Shown: piece after piece, positions 1 to 5,115 of the stretch | How positions within the stretch are numbered: the stretch's first letter is position 1 | How the letters are laid out: each line of letters starts with the position of its first letter | Source: CAYWKL01 sp964459095 | GTDB lineage: Bacteria > Patescibacteriota > Microgenomatia > Daviesbacterales > UBA10151 | Length of the DNA: 6,923 nucleotides | Assembly (NCBI GenBank): GCA_964459095.1 | Contig: CAYWKL010000045.1 | Span: 1 to 6,923, forward strand | Reading direction: 5' to 3' | The notes under the pieces: generated by a model | What the model was told of the DNA's origin: nothing | Database searches by the model: none | Seen by the model: only the letters and a program-made list of their open reading frames with translations | Translations under genes and position numbers: made by a program

Positions 1-762
1 TTTGCCAATATATTCATCTACCAAAAAGCTTGAGTTTTGAATTATTTTTGTAAATCCCTCCAGGTTTCCCATAGCAAGTTTTCCCTGCAAAGTTAGGACT
101 AAAATTAAAATCCCTGTAAAGAAAAATACTGCTGCGGCTACTGCATTACTTGTTAAGACTGCATACTCTTTTCCAAAAACCCTAACTTTAAATAAGCATT
201 TTCTTAAAGTTTTGATACCTGGCATTTTACCGTCAAGAAAAATTGAAATTAAAAGAAGCGGTGTAATTATCCCAAGTACATACATTGCTCCAATTATTAT
301 CGCCCCAAAAAAACTTGGGGATAAAAAGGTTAAAGTAAGTATTCCAATTAAAACAGGAGCGCAACAAGCGCTTGCTATCCCTGAAAATACACCCAAGGTA
401 AATATTGACAAGACATCAGTTTTTTGGGGATCAGCTCCAGGCAGATGTGGCATTGGCAGTTTAACTCCTAAAAATGCAATCACTGATGTTAAAAGCATTA
501 CAACAGCCCCCAAGATATAAACTATATTGTGATTTTCAAATAGCAATTTTGATATTATAGCTACTCCTAAAACTGCTGGTAGTAAAACAACAAATATCCC
601 TGCTCCAAAGATAAGTGTCATAAGCAAAACTTTTTCTTTTTCTTTGAATACATTTCCCAAATAAGCCGGAAGTAAAAAGGTAACGCAACAAGGAGCAAAT
701 AAAGCAACCATCCCTGCTATAAAGGCTGCAATTAAAGATGTCTGAAAAAGAACTCCTTCCAT
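1..762 (-). CDS. ccdA: CcdA/DsbD-family transmembrane electron transporter (3' end outside window)
   Basis: The reverse strand is open from ATG at 762 to the window edge (254 codons), so the C-terminus is missing. It is a hydrophobic protein of about six membrane segments (roughly residues 8-32, 46-70, 78-100, 118-147, 150-172, 194-220). The family signature is one Cys motif in the first segment (APCC, residues 23-26) and a second in the fourth (SACCAP, 131-136). In CcdA and DsbD these paired cysteines carry electrons from cytoplasmic thioredoxin across the membrane to extracytoplasmic thiol proteins. Both motifs here are CC rather than a single C. The gene starts 9 bp after the stop of the upstream gene, making it the last visible gene of the csoR operon. 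No clear ribosome binding site precedes the ATG. The part after residue 220 leaves the membrane and is longer than a minimal CcdA, so an extra C-terminal domain is possible. Family assignment is secure; the electron acceptor is unknown. Confidence 0.88.
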   Translation of the reverse strand, partial: MEGVLFQTSLIAAFIAGMVALFAPCCVTFLLPAYLGNVFKEKEKVLLMTLIFGAGIFVVLLPAVLGVAIISKLLFENHNIVYILGAVVMLLTSVIAFLGVKLPMPHLPGADPQKTDVLSIFTLGVFSGIASACCAPVLIGILTLTFLSPSFFGAIIIGAMYVLGIITPLLLISIFLDGKMPGIKTLRKCLFKVRVFGKEYAVLTSNAVAAAVFFFTGILILVLTLQGKLAMGNLEGFTKIIQNSSFLVDEYIGK

Positions 763-771
763 ATTTTAATA

Positions 772-1692
772 TTAAGCCCCGCAGCTTCCTCCCTGACTCT
801 CAAATCCTGGTAAATCTTTTATAGATTGTTTTATCCTATTTGCACCTTGTGCTGATGAGAAGTTTGACGATAGGGCAAGTTTAGCATCTACCTTATCCCA
901 ACTAGTTCCTTCTTTTTCAAAATAGCCAGCCATATCCACATAGGTTTGAGGAAACCAATATGAATTGAAGGCAAGTAAGTCTTTATAGATTTGTGTCTCA
1001 GATAAACCACTTTTCACTGCAAGTTCTATATATCCAAGTGCTGCCATTCCGTGATTGCAGTCAGGAAAAGCGCTGGAATTTCCACAGCATGGCCTGTAAA
1101 CGTTTTCTGCGATTTTTTTAACTAAATCTTGCTGAGAGGTAGTAAGTTTTATAATTTCTGAAGAAGAATAAAGACGCATGGCGTCTTTGCTCCCTAAAGT
1201 CCATCCACCAGTTGAGGCAAAATTTGCAGTCTCCATACCCTTACCTCTCATCGGACCTTCATCTAAAACTTTGACTTTATTTGTAAGCCCCAGAGCCCAA
1301 AGAGTATTTACTAAAAACTGAGAATTGTTTTCATTAATAACAATTTTGTGATCCCAGTTTCCGTCCAAATACTTCATGTGGTCTTTTGTATTTGGATTAT
1401 CTGCAAAAAGTTCCTCATATTTTTGTTTATCTATTGCGCCCGCCTCAACTAACCTTTGTCCTAAATCATTCCATTTAATTTTGGTTTCATATCCTTTATA
1501 GGGGATTACCTGTTGTTTTAGGATTTGTGCAAATTCCTCAGGACTCTTGGTGGTTTTAGAGAGCCTAAGAGCTATCTCATTAAACTGCTTTTTAAAAAAA
1601 TAATATTGAATAAATCCGCTCAAAAGGAAGGAGTCTATAATAAGTATAGCTACTAGCCAAAGTGGCAGAGTTTTTTTTAGAAAATTACTCAT
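772..1692 (-). CDS. Membrane-anchored Cys-rich protein of unknown family (CC-x8-C-x-H motif)
   Basis: A 306-residue protein I cannot assign to a named family. Residues 8-31 form one hydrophobic segment, either an anchor or an uncleaved signal, so the rest is probably extracytoplasmic. There are only four cysteines: Cys202-Cys203 in YRPCCGNSSAFPDCNHG, Cys212 in the same stretch next to His214, and Cys304 in the C-terminal SCGA. The CC-x8-C-x-H cluster looks like a metal or redox site, and it sits in a region rich in aromatic residues (FNSYWFPQTYVDMAGYF, residues 242-258). Residues around 150-167 are Gly-rich (MRGKGMETANFASTGGWTLG). It starts 16 bp after the DUF1573 gene and ends 9 bp before ccdA, so it is in the copper-regulator operon. 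I infer that it is a substrate or partner of CcdA, or a copper-handling protein. Real gene: very likely; function: open. A distant link to PCYCGC-type proteins was considered but is not supported by motif spacing. Confidence 0.85.
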   Translation of the reverse strand: MSNFLKKTLPLWLVAILIIDSFLLSGFIQYYFFKKQFNEIALRLSKTTKSPEEFAQILKQQVIPYKGYETKIKWNDLGQRLVEAGAIDKQKYEELFADNPNTKDHMKYLDGNWDHKIVINENNSQFLVNTLWALGLTNKVKVLDEGPMRGKGMETANFASTGGWTLGSKDAMRLYSSSEIIKLTTSQQDLVKKIAENVYRPCCGNSSAFPDCNHGMAALGYIELAVKSGLSETQIYKDLLAFNSYWFPQTYVDMAGYFEKEGTSWDKVDAKLALSSNFSSAQGANRIKQSIKDLPGFESQGGSCGA

Positions 1693-1708
1693 TTTAAATT
1701 CTCTACAT

Positions 1709-2197
1709 TTATCTGACTACAGTTCCTGTTAATGTAAACTCCAGTTTAGGACTGTTTGCATCGTTAGTCTGGGCAGTAATAATCCTTGTAACCGGGCCTA
1801 CTCCTGTAGGGCCGTGAAACCTTTGGTCAAAAACTACTTCCAGTTCTGCTTGCCCGCCTGGCTCTACTTCTCCTACCCAAGATGATGTTCCGTGCATACC
1901 AAATAAAGGACTCTTACCTTGATCTGTTTTAACTTGGGCGCTTGTGCAAGAACAAGATGTTTTTATATTCGAGAGTTTCAAGATATCAGTTCCGGTATTT
2001 TTTATTTTAAAAATCTTAGTGGCTTTTGGATCGTTGTATTTAATCACTCCCCAATCGTAAGTTTTTTCTTCTGCAAAAGCCTTGGCGTTTAAAGAGGCAG
2101 TAATAGTTGGAGTTGTGGTTTTGCTAAGTAACGCTACCCCTCCAACTAATATTATTAGAGATGCTGCTAAAATAGTGATAATTATCTTTTTGCTCAT
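1709..2197 (-). CDS. DUF1573 domain protein, membrane-anchored
   Basis: A 162-residue protein with an N-terminal hydrophobic segment (about residues 4-24, after MSKK) that would anchor or export it, followed by one DUF1573 domain. The domain is recognised by YDWGVIKYNDPKATKIFKIK (residues 47-66), then KNTGTDILKLSNIKTSCSCT (66-85), and the closing strand LEFTLTGTVV. DUF1573 is an Ig-like beta-sandwich related to ASH/PapD-like folds, usually exported; the conserved CSC pair (Cys82, Cys84) follows the N-T-G turn. The molecular role of the family is not established. The CSC pair could bind metal or be kept reduced by the CcdA protein encoded two genes downstream. The start lies only 5 bp after the csoR stop, so the two genes are almost certainly cotranscribed and probably translationally coupled, as no strong ribosome binding site is visible before this ATG. 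Family call is confident; role is inference. Confidence 0.9.
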   Translation of the reverse strand: MSKKIIITILAASLIILVGGVALLSKTTTPTITASLNAKAFAEEKTYDWGVIKYNDPKATKIFKIKNTGTDILKLSNIKTSCSCTSAQVKTDQGKSPLFGMHGTSSWVGEVEPGGQAELEVVFDQRFHGPTGVGPVTRIITAQTNDANSPKLEFTLTGTVVR

Positions 2198-2202
2198 AGA
2201 GT

Positions 2203-2472
2203 TTAGCTTTTCTTAAAAACTTTCATTATTTCCTGTACTGATTTTTGAGTTTTACCTTTTTTGATATCGTCTATCACGCACCCTTTTAAGTGATTCTCAA
2301 GCACTAAATTATCAACTTCACTCAAAGCACTCTGCACTGCTTGGGATTGGTGGATTACATCAATGCAATATGCATCGTTTTCAATCATTTCTATTACTTT
2401 ATTCAAATGTCCCCTTGTAATTTTTAATCTGTGATGAATTCGTTCTTGAAGGTTTTTAGGTCTGTAAGCCAT
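2203..2472 (-). CDS. csoR: CsoR-family copper-sensing transcriptional repressor
   Basis: An 89-residue all-helical protein of the CsoR/RcnR/FrmR (DUF156) family, full length for the family. The opening RIHHRLKITRGHLNKVIEMI (residues 11-30) is the typical basic first helix. The metal ligands are Cys36 (AYCIDVIHQ), His61 and Cys65 (ENHLKGC), the same C-H-C set and even the same residue numbers as recalled for the Mycobacterium tuberculosis copper sensor. His61 argues against the persulfide sensor CstR, and the pattern differs from RcnR (nickel/cobalt). By family knowledge, the apo-tetramer binds a GC-centred palindrome and Cu(I) releases it. The sequence shows such a palindrome over this gene's own promoter at 2497-2517, so autorepression of csoR and the three genes after it is the natural inference. 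The start is supported by AGGA at 2478-2481, 5 nt before the ATG. Metal choice rests on the ligand set and operator type, not on measurement. Confidence 0.93.
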   Translation of the reverse strand: MAYRPKNLQERIHHRLKITRGHLNKVIEMIENDAYCIDVIHQSQAVQSALSEVDNLVLENHLKGCVIDDIKKGKTQKSVQEIMKVFKKS

Positions 2473-2477
2473 ATTTA

Positions 2478-2481
2478 TCCT
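2478..2481 (-). promoter_or_regulatory. Ribosome binding site of csoR
   Basis: AGGA on the minus strand, 5 nt before the csoR ATG. It is the clearest Shine-Dalgarno-like site in the window and fixes the csoR start. Most other genes here lack one. Confidence 0.6.
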
Positions 2482-2496
2482 GAGTTCTATCGAAGG

Positions 2497-2517
2497 ATAT
2501 CCCCCCTATGGGGATAT
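2497..2517. promoter_or_regulatory. Predicted CsoR operator
   Basis: A palindrome with arms ATATCCCC (2497-2504) and GGGGATAT (2510-2517) around a 5-bp centre CCTAT. All eight arm positions pair. CsoR-family operators in other bacteria are AT-flanked runs of C facing runs of G, which this matches. It overlaps two bases of the csoR -10 box and covers the expected transcription start near 2509, so a bound repressor would block polymerase directly. It lies 25 bp upstream of the csoR start codon. The binding protein is inferred from adjacency and site type. Confidence 0.8.
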
Positions 2518-2544
2518 ATTAATCCCAAAAATTACTTTAGTCAA
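2516..2544 (-). promoter_or_regulatory. Sigma70-type promoter of the csoR operon
   Basis: On the minus strand TTGACT (2544-2539) is followed after exactly 17 bp by TAATAT (2521-2516). Both boxes are five of six matches to the consensus, with ideal spacing. The predicted start near 2509 gives a leader of about 37 nt carrying the AGGA site. It should drive csoR, the DUF1573 gene, the Cys-rich protein gene and ccdA. Confidence 0.8.
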
Positions 2545-2560
2545 GTACTAGGATATCTGA

Positions 2561-2645
2561 CACCTGGAAGGTGCACTAGCTTGACAACTCGGGGTTGGAA
2601 GTATATTGACAAGTCGGATAGCGATCTTTTTTCACCTTCCAGGTG
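2561..2645. repeat. Pair of 13-bp palindromes in inverted orientation
   Basis: CACCTGGAAGGTG at 2561-2573 and its exact reverse complement CACCTTCCAGGTG at 2633-2645. Each is itself a palindrome (CACCT, 3 bp, AGGTG); the second extends to TTTCACCT-TCC-AGGTGAAA (2630-2648). Centres are 72 bp apart, close to seven helical turns. A T-run lies before, not after, the second palindrome on the plus strand, so neither strand reads it as a normal terminator. They look like two operators for one dimeric regulator, or the ends of a lost or very short element. No regulator can be named. Confidence 0.7.
2581..2618. repeat. Two direct repeats TTGACAA(C/G)TCGG
   Basis: TTGACAACTCGG at 2581-2592 and TTGACAAGTCGG at 2607-2618 match at 11 of 12 positions with a 26-bp period. 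Both lie between the two 13-bp palindromes. Each contains a perfect -35 hexamer TTGACA, but only the first has a possible -10 (TATATT, 2602-2607), at a poor 15-bp spacing. They may be activator or repressor sites, duplicated promoter remnants, or a chance duplication. Confidence 0.5.
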
Positions 2646-2860
2646 AAATAGGTTTACACTTTTCTTTAAATTTTTATCACTATCCAGTTTTACGGACAGG
2701 TTTGACTAGTGCTTTTTGGGTATGGCTTGGATTTATAATGCCTGTTCAAGCATCGGCAGAAATTTTTGGAGGCAAAAAGTGGGCTTTATTTGCAATCAAT
2801 ACAGGCTACCAGCTAGTATCAGTTCTTGCGATGGGGGCTATTTTAGGAATACTCGGGTAG
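2606..2860 (+). pseudogene. C-terminal remnant of a DUF1761 membrane protein
   Basis: The frame from TTG 2606 to the TAG at 2858 gives 84 residues. The last 55 (TGLTSAFWVWLGFIMPVQAS, then EIFGGKKWALFAINTGYQLV, then a final hydrophobic stretch ending MGAILGILG) read like the C-terminal half of DUF1761, a small integral membrane family of roughly 130-140 residues with four membrane helices. Only the last two helices are present. The first 20 residues are translated from the 13-bp palindrome and second TTGACAA repeat and look non-coding, and no ATG or ribosome binding site is placed to start a full protein. I therefore read this as a gene that lost its 5' half when the repeat-containing block was joined to it. 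A short expressed two-helix protein starting at TTG 2606 is possible but less likely. Family recognition is from memory of the conserved W-LGF, W-LF-IN-GY and MGAIL pattern. Confidence 0.6.
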
Positions 2861-2933
2861 TTCAAAATCATTAGTTTGTTTGAAGTAGCGCCGGTTTCTA
2901 CTGCATTTGAGTTTTAGTGGAGTAAATCCCCTA

Positions 2934-2962
2934 TTGATTTTTTATAGGTTAGTGCTTATACT
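2934..2962 (+). promoter_or_regulatory. Promoter of the anchored four-Cys protein gene
   Basis: TTGATT (2934-2939), a 17-bp spacer, then TATACT (2957-2962). The expected transcription start near 2969 lies about 6 nt before the ATG at 2975, giving an almost leaderless mRNA with no room for a ribosome binding site. Confidence 0.65.
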
Positions 2963-2974
2963 TCTGATTTGTTT

Positions 2975-3631
2975 ATGTCAAATAAAGTTTTAATTGGGGT
3001 TGGAGCAGTTTTAATAATAGCTGCTTTTGGCATAGGTTATTTTGCATATAATAATTTTTTTAAGGCCAAACCTTCACCCGTCCAAACAGAAAGTGCTCTG
3101 CAGCAAACTCCAAAACCTTCAGAAACTCCTTCTACTATGCAGGGAACCTTAAAGGGGCTCCTTGCTCAAAATAATATTACCTGTAAAACTACTTTCCCAG
3201 ACAACCAAGGCACAGGAGAGGTATTTGTGTCAAATAGTAGAATGCGGGCAGATGTCACAAGTTCTATAAACAACCAGCAATTAATTACACATATGATTTT
3301 AGCTGGTGAGGATTTTTATATGTGGCAGGAAGGACAAACTACTGGTACAAAAATGAAGCTTGATTTAACTAAACAAGCAACTGCAGCTGCTAGTGTTGAT
3401 AAAAAAGATGACGCTTCAGCTAATTTAGATAAACAATTAGATTTAAAATGTTCACCCTGGAATCCAGATCAAACTAAATTTACTCCTCCTTCAGATATAA
3501 AATTCCAGGATTTTTCCAGTTTGATGGCACCAAAAGTATCAGGCAGCGCCTCGCCGGCAATAAATAAATCAATGTGTGATCAAATTGCAGATCCAGCTTC
3601 AAAACAAGCTTGTCTAAACGCTCTTCCATAA
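2975..3631 (+). CDS. Membrane-anchored extracytoplasmic protein with four cysteines, unknown function
   Basis: A 218-residue protein from ATG 2975. A TTG two codons earlier, at 2969, is a less likely start. Residues 5-27 are hydrophobic and followed by FFKAKPSP and a Pro/Ser/Thr-rich linker to about residue 57, so the main domain is held outside the membrane. That domain runs from residue 58 to about 185 and contains NNITCKTTF, SNSRMRADVTS and GEDFYMWQEG. A stretch in which a residue pair RMR is followed by a later Y-W pattern recalls LolA/LppX-like lipid-binding folds and DUF4412, but this is a weak resemblance. Cysteines sit at 70, 159, 201 and 213; the spacing suggests one disulfide across the domain (70-159) and one in the tail (CDQIADPASKQAC). 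A Lys/Asp/Ala-rich insert lies at 133-153. It stands alone between the DUF1761 remnant and a convergent hydrolase gene. Real gene: very likely; function unknown. Confidence 0.82.
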   Translation: MSNKVLIGVGAVLIIAAFGIGYFAYNNFFKAKPSPVQTESALQQTPKPSETPSTMQGTLKGLLAQNNITCKTTFPDNQGTGEVFVSNSRMRADVTSSINNQQLITHMILAGEDFYMWQEGQTTGTKMKLDLTKQATAAASVDKKDDASANLDKQLDLKCSPWNPDQTKFTPPSDIKFQDFSSLMAPKVSGSASPAINKSMCDQIADPASKQACLNALP

Positions 3632-3690
3632 TCCCTCTCTAGCACCCTCTGCAAACCCTAGCTCCATCTCCAAAACTCTATTAAACTGGC

Positions 3691-3730
3691 TTCCCACTTG
3701 GAATGTGGGAATGTATTTCAAACATTTTTT
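3691..3730 (+). terminator. Possible terminator between convergent genes
   Basis: Two adjoining hairpins: TTCCCAC (3691-3697) with GTGGGAA (3705-3711), loop 7; then AATGT (3710-3714) with ACATT (3722-3726), running into a T-run to 3730. The first has the strong stem but no U-run; the second has the U-run but a weak stem. The position, 60 bp after the stop at 3631 and before the convergent hydrolase stop at 3767, fits a terminator. Confidence 0.4.
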
Positions 3731-3766
3731 ATTTAAAAATTAAGTTAGAGAAATGTATTGGGTTTG

Positions 3767-4795
3767 TTAATTTTTTAAATATCTATCAAAAAACTCAACT
3801 GATCTTTGCATTGCTATCCCGAAATTTGCAGTTATATTATGATCATCACCAGGGTATGTAAAAAATTCCAATTCCTCCCCTGCATCTTGCATTTGCTTTT
3901 CCAAAGTCCTGCTAAAGCTCACAGGCACAGATTGATCAGATTCTCCATGATGAAGTTGAAGAGGGCCTGAAATATCTTTTAAATAGGCATTTGCTGAGAT
4001 TGAATTCCAAAAATCTGGGTTATCTTCTGGCGCACCATACTGTTCTACTAAAGTTTGCCTCCAGCTACTCCTTACATTTCCAGGCAAAGAAGGTAGTGGA
4101 CTTCTCCGTCTCCATCTCTCTAGCAAATCCTTGTAACTGGCAACAACCCCTCCCCAAATAACACCAGCTTTAATATCTTTACCTACAACCATACTCCTTA
4201 AAGTAATAAACCCACCCATTGAGTGTCCCCACATTCCAATTCGGTTTGTGTCTACTCCAGGATATTTTTTCAAAGAAGATAGTGCATTCAAAACATCAAT
4301 TGTATATCCGTTAGATCCATAACCACCTGAAGCCTCTCCCTCTGAGTTACCATGACCTCTGTAATCTGGTTTCAAAAGTACATAACCATTCCTTGAAAAA
4401 GCATCAGTGTAAACAACATAGCGTTCAGCAGTTTTGTATTGACTTGGTGGAATATATCCATGGTTAAAAACAATTGCAGGCCATCCTTCCTTAGGAGCCT
4501 CCCCATTTGGAATTGTTAAAAGGCCGTAGATTTTTAATCCCTCTGATTTATAGGAAACAATATATCTTTGATAGTTTAATCCAGGATCTAAAGTTTGCTC
4601 AATTATTAAATCAGAACCTGGATATTCTCCCTGTCTTAGAGATTCAATAGACAAAGGGTGCGGAGTTAATTCAGGGCCTCCTTTATCTTCTGCTTTCAGT
4701 ATAACTTCTTTAGGTTTGCTACTGAGCACCCCGCTAAAAAGAAGTATCCCTAAACCAACAAAGATAAAAGTAATTATCCAAAAAAATTTGCTCAT
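3767..4795 (-). CDS. Membrane-anchored alpha/beta hydrolase (S9/dienelactone hydrolase-like)
   Basis: A 342-residue protein with an N-terminal hydrophobic segment (residues 5-24), a linker to about residue 60, and an alpha/beta hydrolase fold. The catalytic triad is visible: Ser192 in GHSMGG (the nucleophile elbow), Asp287 in HHGESDQSVPV, and His319 in PGDDHNI. The oxyanion region is FNHGY (110-114), and DYRGHGNSEG (144-153) is the usual loop of this group. A cap-like insert with RWRRR lies around 218-265. Such enzymes cleave esters or peptides; the fold and the motif order resemble the catalytic domain of prolyl oligopeptidase-type (S9) and dienelactone hydrolase-type proteins, but no beta-propeller is present, so the substrate cannot be named. 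The anchor places the enzyme outside the cytoplasm, where it may act on scavenged or surface substrates. It is monocistronic and convergent with the four-Cys protein gene. The start ATG is preceded by an extended -10 box a few bases upstream. Confidence 0.9.
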   Translation of the reverse strand: MSKFFWIITFIFVGLGILLFSGVLSSKPKEVILKAEDKGGPELTPHPLSIESLRQGEYPGSDLIIEQTLDPGLNYQRYIVSYKSEGLKIYGLLTIPNGEAPKEGWPAIVFNHGYIPPSQYKTAERYVVYTDAFSRNGYVLLKPDYRGHGNSEGEASGGYGSNGYTIDVLNALSSLKKYPGVDTNRIGMWGHSMGGFITLRSMVVGKDIKAGVIWGGVVASYKDLLERWRRRSPLPSLPGNVRSSWRQTLVEQYGAPEDNPDFWNSISANAYLKDISGPLQLHHGESDQSVPVSFSRTLEKQMQDAGEELEFFTYPGDDHNITANFGIAMQRSVEFFDRYLKN

Positions 4796-4805
4796 GGGAA
4801 ATTTA

Positions 4806-4814
4806 AGTATATCA
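4806..4814 (-). promoter_or_regulatory. Extended -10 promoter of the hydrolase gene
   Basis: On the minus strand TGATATACT, an extended -10 (TGn followed by TATACT), with no good -35. Transcription would start about 4799, only a few bases before the ATG at 4795, so the mRNA would be nearly leaderless. Confidence 0.5.
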
Positions 4815-4843
4815 GACAGTTTATAAGGGTATATAATAGAATT

Positions 4844-4849
4844 ATAAAT
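4844..4849 (+). promoter_or_regulatory. Candidate -10 for the short secreted protein gene
   Basis: TATAAA at 4844-4849 would start transcription at about 4856, next to the GTG at 4858. TATAAT at 4832-4837 is the better hexamer and would leave a leader of about 14 nt. Neither has a recognisable -35, so which one is used cannot be told. Confidence 0.3.
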
Positions 4850-4857
4850 TTAAATAA

Positions 4858-5046
4858 GTGGCTAAATTATATGCTGCTTTAGTCATAATCTTAGGTTTCA
4901 TTACTTTAACCCGCCCAGTTTATGGGGATGTATTCTTACAACAAACTCAAGATTATTCTATTTCTTTAAATGTATGGCAAGGACTACAAGAATTTGGTGA
5001 TAATTTAAACGGGGAGTTAGAATCTTTTACTTTTAGAGTAGTTTGA
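4858..5046 (+). CDS. Short secreted protein, probably the N-terminal fragment of a larger gene
   Basis: GTG at 4858 opens a 62-residue frame. Residues 1-23 form a clear signal peptide (MAKL, hydrophobic core, then RPVYG before DVFLQQ, a plausible signal peptidase site). The remaining 39 residues include QTQDYSISLNVWQGLQEFGD and NLNGELESFTFRVV. That layout resembles the first strands of beta-rich exported domains often seen in CPR surface proteins, where a similar G-x-SFTFRV-like stretch is followed by further strands. The frame closes abruptly at TGA 5044. In the +1 frame, from 5045, the sequence continues as DFTAQKTRMVDKYSL before a TAA at 5090, which reads like a natural continuation. I therefore suspect a frameshifted remnant; a genuine small secreted protein cannot be excluded. 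It is divergent from the hydrolase gene. The domain resemblance is from memory and weak. Confidence 0.5.
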   Translation: MAKLYAALVIILGFITLTRPVYGDVFLQQTQDYSISLNVWQGLQEFGDNLNGELESFTFRVV

Positions 5047-5097
5047 TTTTACAGCTCAAAAAACTAGGATGGTTGATAAATACAGTCTATAATAATA

Positions 5098-5106
5098 TGT
5101 TATAAT
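5098..5106 (+). promoter_or_regulatory. Extended -10 promoter of the three-helix membrane protein gene
   Basis: TGTTATAAT, a perfect extended -10 (TGn plus TATAAT). No -35 at standard spacing; TTGATA at 5073-5078 is 22 bp away. Transcription would begin near 5113, so the GTG at 5116 would be nearly at the 5' end. Confidence 0.6.
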
Positions 5107-5115
5107 GATCCTATA

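Noticed and set aside
212..520. Plus-strand open frame of 102 codons
   Set aside because: It lies antisense inside the CcdA-like gene, whose membrane and Cys motifs are clear; the plus-strand translation has no family features.
2203..2472. CstR (persulfide sensor) or FrmR/RcnR identity for the CsoR-family protein
   Set aside because: CstR lacks the central His, which is present here as His61; the formaldehyde and nickel members carry a different N-terminal ligand pattern. The C-H-C set and the C-run/G-run operator fit copper best.
2431..2646. Plus-strand open frame of 71 codons
   Set aside because: It starts antisense in csoR and runs through the promoter, operator and repeat block; codons are simply translated regulatory sequence.
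2630..2648. Perfect hairpin next to a run of T, as a terminator
   Set aside because: The T-run precedes the hairpin on the plus strand and becomes an A-run after it on the minus strand, so the order is wrong for intrinsic termination on both strands.
5044..5046. TGA read as glycine (as in Gracilibacteria/Absconditabacteria)
   Set aside because: Read-through yields only FYSSKN before a TAG, and the other genes show no in-frame TGA needing recoding; a frameshift explains this site better.
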